Shown one piece after another: positions 9,227 through 20,700 of a DNA stretch of 64,000 nucleotides. Source of the stretch: Merluccius polli (taxonomy: Eukaryota > Chordata > Actinopteri > Gadiformes > Merlucciidae); NCBI GenBank assembly GCA_030340625.1, contig JAOPHQ010002291.1, positions 1 to 64,000 on the forward strand, written 5' to 3'. Numbering within the stretch: position 1 is the stretch's first letter; the number at the start of each line of letters is the position of its first letter. Position numbers and translations under genes: made by a program. Under the pieces are notes generated by a model. It saw only the letters and a list, made by a program, of their open reading frames with translations. It was not told where the DNA came from and did no database searches.

Positions 9227-12203
9227 TCAACACGTTTGCAGTTCTTCGTCTTGCAATAAAGTCTCTCTCCTCTCCTTCCATAAATTTCCAGCGATGATAC
9301 CCAAGAATAGTAGCAGGCCCAGGTTTCTGTTGGAGACAAATTTCTTCCAACAGTCCTCTGGCTTGTTGATGTCCAGTGTGTAAATCTAGGTGGAAGAAAT
9401 ATTTGACAACTTCAATACAAGAAAAGCGTTTGCTTAAATGTTTTCAAATTAAAAGTCCCCACGTCAAGCCTCCACTTGCACTAGAGTGGGACACCGGCCC
9501 ACACAGCAGGGGGCCTACCTGATGCGTCAGGTGAACGGCTACGGCGGACAGCGTCAGGTAGTAGGGCAAGGTCTGCTCAGCGTTGACCCCGGCCACGGTC
9601 AGCCCCGCCATCATGGATGCCGTAAAGCCCATCAGCCACGGTTTGGTCTGCTCCCGGAACATGAGGGCTGTAGACTTCACTCCGATTTTGACATCGTCCT
9701 CTTTGTCCTACAGTGGTCACCAGCAGGCAGAGAACGACCGGAATCAGAAAACAGAAGTCACTCATTGACTTCTGCTTCGAAAACACGAAACAGCAGCATT
9801 CAACATCTGTGATATTTTCAGAATTGGGAATACAATGCTTTGGATTGGGTTACAGTGCTTGCCCCCAGTATTACATCACATGAATACATGTCAAGTATTA
9901 TACATTCAAGTTATTTGGCTGTGTGCCGTGGTCCATTCACTCTGAATTGTAGATCAACAATAAGTATAGTTTATATTTAGTTTTGACAGTAATGACATTC
10001 AGTGAATGCACTGATTCAGAGTGACATCTGACATGACGTAAATTATTACAACAAATTGCTTGAATTCCATCCTGTATTACACCGTCGTAGCGGCAAGCAA
10101 GCGTCCAACTATCGCTTAAAATATGATGTCACTGAATCCGTTAAATATGCACTTCTGTTAGGGCAACGGCCGAGTTCAGCCGAGTTCTCATCCAAGTGCA
10201 CTCATCTTCACCTGATGAGCGTAGATCGTGTCGTATATCAGGGTCCACATCACTCCAGAGAAGTACAGGGGAAGGCAGACAGACCAATCACAAGAGCCTG
10301 CGATGGCCGCCCACCCCAGCAGCGCCCCCCAGTTAAAGGCCAACCCTGAAAAGATCCGACAAACGAGAAGTGAATATTAAAACGTAGCTGAGGTCGTAGC
10401 GGTTCTGCATGTTTAGACATTTGATCTGGTAGTAACTCATCGAGTGCCACGTACCCAAGACAAGCTGAGGCCAGTAGGTAACTCTCTTCATCAGAGGGTA
10501 GGTGACCACGAGAGACAACGACGCCGCTCCGAGAGCTATGCTGCAAGGTAAAACATTGAAGGCCTCAATTGGTAAACGGACTGCGTTTATATCGCGTTTC
10601 CCTAGCTTGTGGCCACTCAAAGTGTTTTACAATTAGTGCCTCACATTCACTCATTCATAAACACATTCATACACACATTCATACACCGACGGCGGTGTCA
10701 ACCATGCAAGGCAACCACCAGCTGGTCAGGAGCACTTAGGGTTAGGTGTCCTGCTTAAAAGATGTCTCTAAAGTGATCTGAATCTGAATCAATGCTAAAT
10801 ATGACACGGTAATATACACACCGTTACCTGTAATAGTTAAGGCACAACAGAACCCCCAGGGCAAGAGATAACTGTCCTCCGAGGAAAACAAGAGCCTGCA
10901 TCTGGGAGACATCCCCTGCAGCAATGGGCCTGGTGGCTGTCCTTGACACCTGCACCAACACATGCAGTCAGCTTAGTCATTATGTGGGAAATACACATTC
11001 TTATTCTGTCATAAAATCCATTTCCATTATTCCGGTGTGAAAGCATCATTTTGACACCTGTAACTTTTTGATTGAAACCAAACCTCATTCCGTGTACCAA
11101 CATGCAAAGCAATACTTGCTTTGATCAAACATTCAGGGATCCAAAAGTAAAATACTTTAAAGTACAGCAATGTTTGTAATACAACACCTTTCGGTCAAAG
11201 TCTTTGTCCCACATATCATTGATGGTGCAGCCGGCTCCTCTCATCAGCACCGCCCCAACACCAAACAGGGTCAGCATGCCCAGATGGGGGAGGCAGCCAG
11301 GGTCTGCCGCCAGGCCGATGCTCCAGGTGCATGGGAGGTACAACAGCCACGTCCCTGCAACCCAAACACACTGCTGAGATGAGATAAGAAGATACTTTAT
11401 CCTAACTTGAGGTTAAATTTGATAAAGTTGTCACACATTTGTTACCATGCATTCAAAACTAATTGAACTGCTACTCTGATACAGCAGATCAATCGAAGGA
11501 GACAAATAGCAAGTCAATTAAAGTTAGAAGGATTGGTGTTTTTGGTTCTCTGGTCAGACTCCTTGGGGAGCCAGCCCTGAATAGCTTGGATATATGGCTT
11601 TAGGCGACAGCTATTTAAAGTAATCATTTGACAATGTCAATAACACACAATGCTTGGCAATAGAAAGGAGATACACTCTCAGGCGGCAGAAGCTCAGGTG
11701 GTCTGGCAACCAGAAGGATGCTGGTTCGATCCTGGGCTCCTCCTAGCCAAGTGTCGAGGTGTCCCTGAGCAAGACACCTAACCTGGCTGTTCTCTTGCAT
11801 GGTACCATGAATGTGTGTATGAATGGGTGAATGTGAGGTAATAATTGGAAAGTGCTTCGAGTGGCCATAGGTTAGAAAAGCACTATATCCAGTCCATGTA
11901 CCATTTACACATACCTATTGGTTTATCCACTCTCATTAACCTGAGGTAAGGTTGGACCGAGGCTGGCGCACAGTTGACAATGGCTGCAGCCGAAAGACTG
12001 AATGGTCTTCTCCATTCGTTTCCCATCAGTGGCCTGGCAGACGGATGAAGTGCAGTTGGGCTGTAACCACCCGGGCGACAACCTCCATTCCTCTGGTCCT
12101 TGACGACAGGGCAGTGGGAGAGTGCAGAGAGTTGGGCAAAGCAGGTCCGGTAGTGGATCCTCTTCAAGGCATTGAGCTGACTGCTTAGTTTAACAGCAAA
12201 CAT
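9227..12203 (-). CDS. coq2: 4-hydroxybenzoate polyprenyltransferase, complete
   Basis: COQ2 is an inner-mitochondrial-membrane UbiA prenyltransferase that attaches the polyprenyl tail to 4-hydroxybenzoate in coenzyme Q synthesis. Seven exons on the minus strand (12203-11915, 11354-11188, 10949-10828, 10540-10455, 10345-10212, 9707-9519, 9385-9227) join in frame to 381 residues. The start MFAVKLSSQL opens a basic, acid-poor presequence, followed by the conserved LQPYLRLMR-type block (here VQPYLRLMRVDKPIG). The first prenyl-diphosphate/Mg2+ motif NDMWDKDFD spans residues 142-150. The second lies across exons 5/6: YDTIYAHQ then DKEDD, residues 259-271. Later matches include YPLMKRVTYWPQL and NWGALLGW. 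All splice sites are GT/AG and the stop is TGA at 9229-9227. Introns hold SINE copies. Confidence 0.96.
10605..10757 (-). mobile_element. tRNA-type SINE fragment in coq2 intron 3
   Basis: Read on the minus strand this is the same family as the copy at 11676-11889: the words GACACCTAACCC, repeated TATGAATGTGT, GAATGTGAGG and TTTGAGTGGCC occur in the same order. The tRNA-like head is missing. Confidence 0.7.
11375..11405 (-). mobile_element. LINE tail relic
   Basis: On the minus strand it reads as GGATAAAGTATCTTCTTATC-type sequence, a worn Rex/L2-like 3' tail. Confidence 0.4.
11676..11889 (+). mobile_element. tRNA-derived SINE in coq2 intron 1
   Basis: The head has RNA polymerase III promoter words: box A-like AGCTCAGGTGG near 11690 and box B GGTTCGATCC near 11733. 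The body carries CCCTGAGCAAGACACCTAACC-like sequence and the tail GAATGTGAGG to AGTGCTTCGAGTGGCC. This layout is typical of teleost tRNA-derived SINEs. It lies antisense to coq2. Confidence 0.75.
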
Positions 12204-12251
12204 GGTGCCATGCGTACGTCAAGCGAATGCATCGACAAAACGGTCACATCT

Positions 12252-12253
<2 letters not shown>

Positions 12254-12313
<60 letters not shown>
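12254..12313. repeat. (GA)n microsatellite upstream of coq2
   Basis: About 30 GA units starting roughly 50 bases upstream of the coq2 ATG, hence in the 5' UTR or proximal promoter. GA tracts at this position can bind GAGA-type or MAZ-like factors, but that is speculation here. Confidence 0.9.
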
Positions 12314-12319
<6 letters not shown>

Positions 12320-13350
12320 CAAAAGGTATGACACACAACGGTGGCACACAACACAACAGATTTGCTTACAATGGTTCTCTTTTGTCTTTGCATATTCGTG
12401 TGAAGAAGAGCTATGGTGTGTCTGTGTGACACACAAGGGCATAGAAAGACTGAGCTTGCCATTCAACGCAAACTAACACAAACTTTATTACTTGATACAC
12501 GACTGTGTCTTCATTCATGTGTCACCTGCAAGTTCTGATGGCAACTCTTATGATGTCAGCCAGCTGGGTTCTCAGTTCAATGTCACGGGTTTAAAATGTG
12601 AAGAGACCTTACGATGACGAGGACAGGTGGATGGGCAGAATTAATGGCGAAGACGGAAGACTCAAAAGTGAAATAATTTGACCATCAGACCCTTTCCCGG
12701 AGATATATAAACAGACCCTCCGCCTCCACTGGGGTGACAGCCGGCGTCGCAGTGCGTCGGGTAATGGAGTCCGGGGGGAAACAGCAGCATGTCTTGTGCA
12801 TGCATCCTCTTTGTGTCCCCTTTAAATTAGTACGACATCCTCCACCAAAATCTCTTGTATTTACGATAACTGGGCACCTAATGTGCCAATTTTAAACATG
12901 CCTTTATATGTATTAATATAATGTACAATTATCGGTGTACAGGCTGAGTAACAGGTGTGCTTTATATATAATATTGAACGGAAGAGATTGAAGGGATGCA
13001 TTTAAAAACACATTTCAAATTAAATCTACATTAAAATGTGGCGTTGACTAATTTTACTCTACAGGTAATACCAGCTATTATGCCGAGCGTCACGTGACCA
13101 AACCGGAAAACAGGTCTCCTGACTTCCGCTTGTCGGAAAAGCCGGTAGCAGCGAACTGACGGATGGCCGGTGTAGGCATAGACATATGTAGCCGAGCCGA
13201 TCTGGTACCTACACCGGCACCCAGAGAAACCCCACCTCTCTCCCTGCCTTGTAAATTCTGAACACAGACTGTAGTATTTCCACAATTAAATCTGGTCTGG
13301 ACTTGGATTTTCCTTCTTGTAGGCCTATTGAAATTAAAGCTGCAGCTGAA
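12314..13350. other. Intergenic, no gene recognised
   Basis: The coq2 upstream flank followed by AT-rich sequence. A short CATAGACATATGTA word near 13180 recalls the terminus of the MITE at 14365 but is too short to call. No coding exon is supported. Confidence 0.5.
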
Positions 13351-13958
13351 TCACATTATTGAATACCCCTGTTTATTATCCTTAGGAACCACATCATCTT
13401 TAAAGGTAAGAAGGACAGGAGTGGTTCCTCTTCCATTCTCACCCTTTCCCATGCGCTTTGCAGCTATGACATTAGCCCCCTTCAGACAAGATGACAACTC
13501 TTGCTCAGACACTTCCAAGGACACATTGTACACAACTCCTTTAACCTCTGTACTAATCCGTGGCTTGAACACCTCCACTAAGCTTACCCAGCACATTTTG
13601 TGTCTTGTTGCCTTGCAGACTTGCAAATGATAGAAATCATCCCATTTTGCAGAATAGAGGCATGCATTACATCACCTATCTCTTTTTTTTAATTCATTAG
13701 TCAATTAGCAGAAAACCCAACACCTCCCCTCATTTTGATTAGAACCTTAAACCCATCATCACTTTTTTTGTCTGGTCTCATTACTTTGGCCTGTGGATTA
13801 TCCCTATCACTGTCTGGAGAATGATATCCTCTCTCTTTCCTTTTGGATCTATCCTCGCCCACTGTACTCCATCCCCCCCCCCACCCCCATCCCATTCCGC
13901 TCCCGTCGGCATGGGCCGACTCTGACTTAGGCTCTCTCTGACTCCAGGCAATCCCCAA
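13351..13958 (-). pseudogene. Decayed LINE ORF1 (gag-like) relic
   Basis: Two minus-strand frames (13958-13701 and 13626-13351) look like successive parts of the gag-like ORF1 of fish non-LTR retrotransposons. The first carries a charged stretch then FKVLIKMRGGVGFSAN; the second carries VFKPRISTEVKGVVYNVSL and PVLLTFKDDVVPK, the usual RRM-like and (K)GVIY-type blocks. A stop and frame change separate them. No reverse transcriptase is seen beside it. Family membership is by pattern only. Confidence 0.5.
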
Positions 13959-14356
13959 CTCAGCACCCGATCGTCAGATCAAACAGCTGAGTTTACACAG
14001 ACCTGTGCAGGGATATCGTTCCCGGTCTATACAGGCCGTCGGGAAATATCCCTACAAACAGATCCCCGCAACACCCAAGCTGAACAACCCAAAAATCAAC
14101 CAATTCAGAAATCTCCTTTATCCGCTGTTCTGAAGCCAACAACTTTACGTAATAAACAATTTGAAAACACCGCCACTAGCACGCCACTACTCCACCCCCA
14201 AAACCGAGCTGTCAAAACGTACCGGAAACGGAAATGACGTCTCCCTCCTCGTACATCTCCCTCAAACCGTTTTCGCGGGTTGTACCACAAAGGTGATTTC
14301 ATTGGGCAGAGTCCAGTAGCGTCACCGGACATATATTTGCATAATGCGATCTGATT
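13959..14356. other. No feature recognised
   Basis: Moderately GC-rich sequence between the LINE relic and the MITE. It could be the 5' UTR side of the relic, but nothing proves this. Confidence 0.4.
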
Positions 14357-14364
14357 GGCTGACG

Positions 14365-14827
14365 CATAGACATATATACATAGACGCCTCATGACGTGCT
14401 GGAACGTAACCCAGCGCCGCCGCCATATTGGTTGGGTCTCCTCACTCTAGTCTAGCATAGGAGTCAACGGGAGAGCAAGCTATGGAGTATTTTGTGCAGC
14501 TTACGGCGCAGTATTGACACCAGATCGGGATTACCTTTCACAAGTAAGATTGAACAATAATTCTTATTATTTAAAAAAAATATATATATATATATTAATT
14601 CGTCCTGTATCATAAATAAATCTCTGCCGTTTGTAACAAACCAAACCGTGTGAAAATCCGGTAAAAATTCGGGGAGTTATGCTTATTATTGTAGTTGGGG
14701 ATACGCCTTCCTCCATAGAAATGAATGCACTGGGGGCGCACTGGGGACCCATCCAAGATGGCGGCCGCGCTGATACGTCAGCTCCAACAGGCAGCGTCAG
14801 ACTATGAGGCGTCTACGTATGTCTATG
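14365..14827. mobile_element. hAT-type MITE, copy A
   Basis: The 463-base element starts CATAGACATATATACATAG and ends with the complementary arm CTACGTATGTCTATG. It is flanked on the left by GGCTGACG (14357-14364). The matching right 8-mer is found at 17487-17494 because the long inverted repeat was inserted at the junction. An 8-bp duplication is the hAT signature. The interior has no ORF and is very similar to copy B at 19933-20390. Confidence 0.85.
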
Positions 14828-14829
14828 GG

Positions 14830-17482
14830 TATGGAGTCAGAATAGTGTCATCATTCAAACCTGAAAAAAAAGGTTTCAAAGGCTTGTAAGTCTGTGTTTG
14901 AAATCTCAACACCTTGTAAAAAAGGTTTTGCACCACTGAAAAAAGAGATTATAGCCTGAAAAAAAAAAGTCAAACATCTGCAAACATGATTTTGTGTTCT
15001 ATTTTATCTTCTTCATCATTTTCACCAACACATTTTCAAAGCTAAAATGTTTTCACAAACACATTTTCAAAGTTTAAAAATGTTCACCAGCGCATTTGCA
15101 GAGTTTCAAATCTGACACTGTTCTAACAGTGTATTACTTTGTTTCCCGGTTTTGAAACCTTGTAAATGGGATTCTGCAAACAGCTGTTCAAACATTGAGA
15201 AATACGTTTTGAAAGGTTGAATATCTATTTTTAAAAACTTGTAAAGGTGTAAATTTACACCATTGCAATGTATTTTTTCAGAACTTAATTTTCAGCACTG
15301 ACTTTTCAGAGAGTTGACCACACGGGCGCAAGCTTGCGAGTCACGTGATTATTGACACTGTTCTGACGCCGTTCGTTTTGAAACTCCTTTAGCGTCAAAG
15401 CTCTGAAAACGTGGTTCTGAAAAAAAGGAAAAAAAAACCTTCCTGGGGGCGGGACCATCTTGCTCTAAACCTATTGGTTGCTCTCTGCTGAGGCACAGTC
15501 CAATCACATGCGCCGTTGACCGGGCTGTGCGGTATTGACAGTGCTCTGCCGATGACTAACAAGCGACTTGCGTGGTTGATTTTGTTGTCTATTTTCTGGA
15601 ACCATGGCTGGTAGACAGGCGAGCAATTTTATTCTGTATTGTTTGCGTTCTAACCACCCGCGAGCCTCCTGCGGCTCGCCAAGCTGTAATTTGCAACACG
15701 TTCTCATCGCAACTCGTAATATACCGACGGTTTGTCACGCCCCTAGACGTGATACTGACGCAAAATGTACCCTCCCGCGTCTGTGTGAAACGATCTGTGT
15801 GAAACAATCTCATAAACCCGTTCGCGGTGGTAAGAGACGAGCAGAGTCTACAGCGTCCGCAGTCTACTGTGAAACAATTCACTCCATAAAGGATTATGGT
15901 TAGGGTTATGGTTAGCGTAATCTATTACCGTGACCGGGGTATTATTGGAGTGAATGGACTCTGTAGACTCTGCTGGTCTCTTACCACCGCGAACGGGTTT
16001 ATGAGAACCCCCAGATCGTTTCACGTTCTTTGCCAGCTTCAAAGCAATGAATAACCTACATCAGCGGGTGCTGTGTATGGATCACAAGTTCCGAGTATGT
16101 TTATCTTCTCTTCATATCTAATTTTAACATTTTGTGACAAATGGTCTAAATAGTTGATTTATTTAAGTATCGGAAATCTGCAAGGCTGCAATTCCCCTGG
16201 TTGGCCGTTGTTCGTCGCCATTTTGCCAGCGTTTGTTGCCCTCCAGGTATCCATGGTAGTCACGTGACCGCAAAGTATGACTATTATTTATGCCATGCGA
16301 GCCACAAATTAGTCTACAGCGTCCATTCACTCCAATAATAACCCGGTCACGGTGATAGATTACGCTAACCATAACCCTAACCATAATCCTTTATGGAGTG
16401 AATTGTTTCACAGTAGACTGCGGACGCTGTAGACTCTGTTCTGCGAGCGGACGCTGTAGACTCTGCTCGTCTCTTACCACCGCGAACGGGTTTATGAGAT
16501 TGTTTCACACAGATCGTTTCACACAGACGCGGGAGTGTACATTTTGCGTCAGTATCACGTCTAGGGGCGTGACAAACCGTCGGTATATTACGAGTTGGGA
16601 TGAGAACGTGTTGCAAATTACAGCTTGGCGAGCCGCAGGAGGCTCACGGGTGGTTAGAACGCAAACAATACAGAATGAAATTGCTCGCCTGTCTACCAGC
16701 CATGGTTCCAGAAAATAGACAACAAAATCAACCACGCAAGTCGCTTGTTATTCTTGTCATCGACAGAGCACTGTCAATCCCGCACAGCCCGGTCAACGGC
16801 GCATGTGATTGGACTGTGCCTCAGCAGAGAGCAACCAATAGGTTTAGAGCAAGATGGTCCCGCCCCCAGGAAGGTTTTTTTTTCCTTTTTTTCAGAACCA
16901 CGTTTTCAGAGCTTTGACGCTAAAGGAGTTTCAAAACGAACGGCGTCAGAACAGTGTCAATAATCACGTGACTCGCAAGCTTGCGCCCGTGTGGTCAAAT
17001 CTCTGAAAAGTCAGTGCTGAAAATTAAGTTCTGAAAAAATACATTGCAATGGTGTAAATTTACACCTTTACAAGTTTTTAAAAATAGATATTCAACCTTT
17101 CAAAACGTATTTCTCAATGTTTGAACAGCTGTTTGCAGAATCCCATTTACAAGGTTTCAAAACCGGGAAACAAAGTAATACACTGTTAGAACAGTGTCAG
17201 ATTTGAAACTCTGCAAATGCGCTGGTGAACATTTTTAAACTTTGAAAATGTGTTTGTGAAAACATTTTAGCTTTGAAAATGTGTTGGTGAAAATGATGAA
17301 GAAGATAAAATAGAACACAAAATCATGTTTGCAGATGTTTGACTTTTTTTTTTCAGGCTATAATCTCTTTTTTCAGTGGTGCAAAACCTTTTTTACAAGG
17401 TGTTGAGATTTCAAACACAGACTTACAAGCCTTTGAAACCTTTTTTTTCAGGTTTGAATGATGACACTATTCTGACTCCATA
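14830..17482. mobile_element. 2.65 kb foldback (long inverted-repeat) element
   Basis: The termini TATGGAGTCAGAATAGTG and its exact complement face each other, and the two arms (about 14830-15969 and 16311-17482) match almost base for base, leaving a loop of about 340 bases. The right arm carries an extra piece of about 35 bases near 16434-16468. The target duplication TATGGG is seen at 14824-14829 and 17483-17488. No transposase is encoded: the mirrored frames in the arms have no recognisable domain. Blocks such as CCGTTCGCGGTGGTAAGAGA recur at 27160-27600. It is best described as a non-autonomous foldback transposon. Confidence 0.88.
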
Positions 17483-17494
17483 TATGGGCTGACG

Positions 17495-17738
17495 GATCCG
17501 TCCCTACCATTTTTTCAACTTCTCAACGCAACGGAGCGGACTCCGGAGCGCCATTCGAAGTCAATGGGATGCGTAGACGGACGCATGCAGTGGGTACGGG
17601 CCTAGCTAACCTTTTTACTGTTGGCGTTTTATTTGATTTTATGATCTGAATGTTAGTGAGAAGAAAAGATGGATGAAAAAAAAAAGTATGGACATCGGAA
17701 CAGGGCCCCGACCTGTTTTTAATGCTTGACCGTCTACT
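17495..17738 (+). promoter_or_regulatory. 5' flank of the lectin-receptor gene
   Basis: Short unique-looking stretch between the foldback element and the start codon. It carries GGAGCGGACTCCGGAGCG, a small inverted repeat. No defined promoter element can be named. Confidence 0.3.
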
Positions 17739-20700
17739 ATGCTGTCCATCGTTTTTGTTCTGTTTTGGTGCACAGTAGTCTCAGCCTCACACTTCCACCG
17801 GGTCGAGCCGGGTGGTACCTGGGAACAGGCTCGGGAGTTCTGTAAGAAACATTATGTGGACCTGGCGGTTCTTGGCACGGAACAGCAGTACCTCGGACTC
17901 CTCCGTACCTCCGATATTATTCCCACGCAGGCAGGCGTTGTCTGGCTTGGTTTGAAACGCGACGACCAACACGGTGTCTGGAAATGGGTCAGCAACGAAA
18001 ACCTCAGCTATGACCGCTGGTACCGAACACCTAGACAAGGTTTATGTGGGTGTCTAGATGCGGGGGTGACCGAGGACAGGAGGCTCCTCGATCTGAACTG
18101 CGGAAAACAACTCAGTTCAGTCTGTGAGGGTAAGTTCCCTGTATACAATTGTAACTAATCCCACTCTATTACTGGGTCCTGGGATCTGGGATGGAAACGC
18201 CAACTGGGTGGGGAAGATCTAGTGTTGGTCCAAACTAACTGTGCGTTCACACCGAAAGCGCACAAAGAGGAAGCCACTACACACACATCTTACGACCAGA
18301 CATACTGCTTTACGGCAAGCCTCTCCCTTTCCCTCAAGGCATCGACAACACAGCGGACACAGGTTAGGCTCTCTCCCTGTCAATACACGTGCTAGAAAGA
18401 GTTTTTGTTTTGCTGTTTAAAAAAAAAAAAAAAAAGACATGGGCGAAAAAGTCCACCTTAACATTCTGGTCCCGCTTCGGATGCCAAGATGCCATCAAGC
18501 AGATCTCTGGTCGTAATCAGTCCTTCACTGACCAATCAGCGTTCATTAGCAGAATGCTAGCGTGTTATGGGCAACAACAACTCGTCCTGTAAGAAATCGA
18601 AAGGACATAAGTACTCGTTCATTCAACTTTCGATCTATAACCTATGTTGAACTTGTAAGAACTACAATCAAATCGGAGTTTTTTCAATGAGAATCAGGTG
18701 AAAGAGACAAATTTAGCCGTCTAGCTCCAATGGCCATCCAATTTTTCCAAAAAGTGGACTTGACAGAATATTTGTGGCATTTTCTGTATCACTATTTGGA
18801 AACAGTGGCAATGAACATAGGACAGGAATTGCAGCCATCTTGAAAAATGGTTTCCATCCTGAATTTTTACTGGCCACTAACAGTGGCCCTTCCTCTCTGT
18901 GGACTGCACCTTGCCGTGGTGGAGAGGCTTGTGTACTCCAATGAACCTGAGAGCTATGCCGGCAGGGATTTTATATCCCTCGCAAGTTTAACTAAGCCGG
19001 ACAGGTCAAAGGAGAGGAGGCAGACAAAAAATGGTTGCCATCCTGAATTTTTGAGTGGCACATACCTTTTTCCAAAACAGTGTTCCTTGAAGAGTATTTC
19101 TGCCTAATTGTATGCTTACATCACCATTTGAACAATTGAAATTAATATTCGACAGGAACGGTGGCCATCTTTAAAAATGGCGGCCATCTTGAATTTTTGA
19201 GGGACAAGCATCTTTTTCCATTAACACGTCCTTTAGAGAGTATTTGTATCAAATGTTATGCTTGGATCACTGTTTGAATAATTGATATAATAAGCATTGA
19301 ATAGCAATGGCGGCCATCTTGAAAAATGGCCGCCATATGGAATTTTTGAGTGGCCAACGCCCTTTTCCAAAATAGTGGCCCTTAGAGAGTATCTGTGCCA
19401 AATTTCATGCTTGTGTACCAAAGTGAACGATTTTTTTACTAATCTGCTGGACTATTACACCTAGGAAAGACGTTGACGCTATGAAGACGCTATGGCCACG
19501 TTGCTTGGCAACGCCTGCATACTGGAGATATTAAATAGTCTGCTTGACTTGTAAAAATAAAAAAACCTCACGATTTCAACTCTAAAACACATTAATGTAT
19601 TATTAATTGATTACATATTTCATTCTTTCGTAAGTGACCATGGTACTAAGCAGGAAGCAACCGCCTCCGCGTCGTCCATTCATTTCTGTTAATGGACACC
19701 TCGTCGGGTTACTCCCCAATCATATTTACAGAAATGATCATCCCAAATAAACACTGATTTTGCCAAATGTAATGTTGTCAAATCATAGAGGACATCATAG
19801 AGGTGTTCTGCTGCAGCAATCAGCATTTCCAGCGACACCTTGGAACGAATGTTTGGTAGGAACTAAAGTTACGCGGGTTGTTTTCTGGGACAGATCTGAC
19901 CGAGGGACGACGGCAGAACGAGATATCCCCATCATAGACATATATACATAGACGCCTCATAACGTGATGGAACGTAACCCAGCGTCGCCGCCATATTGGT
20001 TGGGTCTCCTCACTCTAGTCTAGCATAGGAGTCAACAGGAGAGCAAGCTATGCCAGTATTGTGTGCAGCTTACGGCGCAGTATTGACACCAGATCGCGTG
20101 GGATTACCTTTCACAAGTAAGATTGAACAATAATTCTTATTATTAAAAAAGAAAATTTAAAAAATGAATTCGTCCTGTATCATAAATAAATCTCTGCCAT
20201 TTGTAACAAACCAAACCGTGTGAAAATCCGGTAAAAATTCGGGGAGTTATGCTTATTATTGTAGTTGGGGATACACCTTCCTCCATAGAAATGAATGCAC
20301 TGGGGACCCATCCAAGATGGCGGCCGCGCTGATACGTCAGCTCCAACAGGCAGCGTCAGTCTATGAGGCGTCTATGTATATATGTCTATGATCCCCATTG
20401 GCTATCGATGGATTTTCCACCTTTCCCTCCTAGTCGCGTCATAGCTCATTTACATAAAGTTGGAGGATTTTAAACTATATTTATCCTCCTAAGTCGCCTA
20501 GTCCACCCGCCTCCGTCTATTCCTCTTTTCCCTCTTTGTCCGCCTGGCTCCCAATACACAATGAATGACTTCCGGGATCATTTTCCTCTTTGTGCGCTTT
20601 TGGTGTGAACGCACAGTAAGGGATGGAAATCTTCATCCCCAGGACGATACGATATGCATCTCGATATGTAGGCTACGGTACGATACACTAACGATTCACA

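Larger units (their letters stand above)
18239..20616. mobile_element. PIF/Harbinger-like non-autonomous element
   Basis: Inverted termini CTGTGCGTTCACACC at the left and its complement at the right are flanked by TAA (18236-18238 and 20617-20619), the TWA duplication of PIF/Harbinger. The termini extend imperfectly for about 35 bases into AAAGCGCACAAAGAGGAA. The 2.38 kb interior contains diverged tandem repeats and MITE copy B, with no transposase. Confidence 0.8.

Noticed and set aside
11706..11745. tRNA gene
   Set aside because: Box A and box B words are present, but no cloverleaf can be completed and a SINE body follows.
15890..16392. Telomere-like GGTTAGGGTTATGGTTAG words
   Set aside because: Only a few imperfect units, mirrored in both arms of the foldback element, so not an interstitial telomere.
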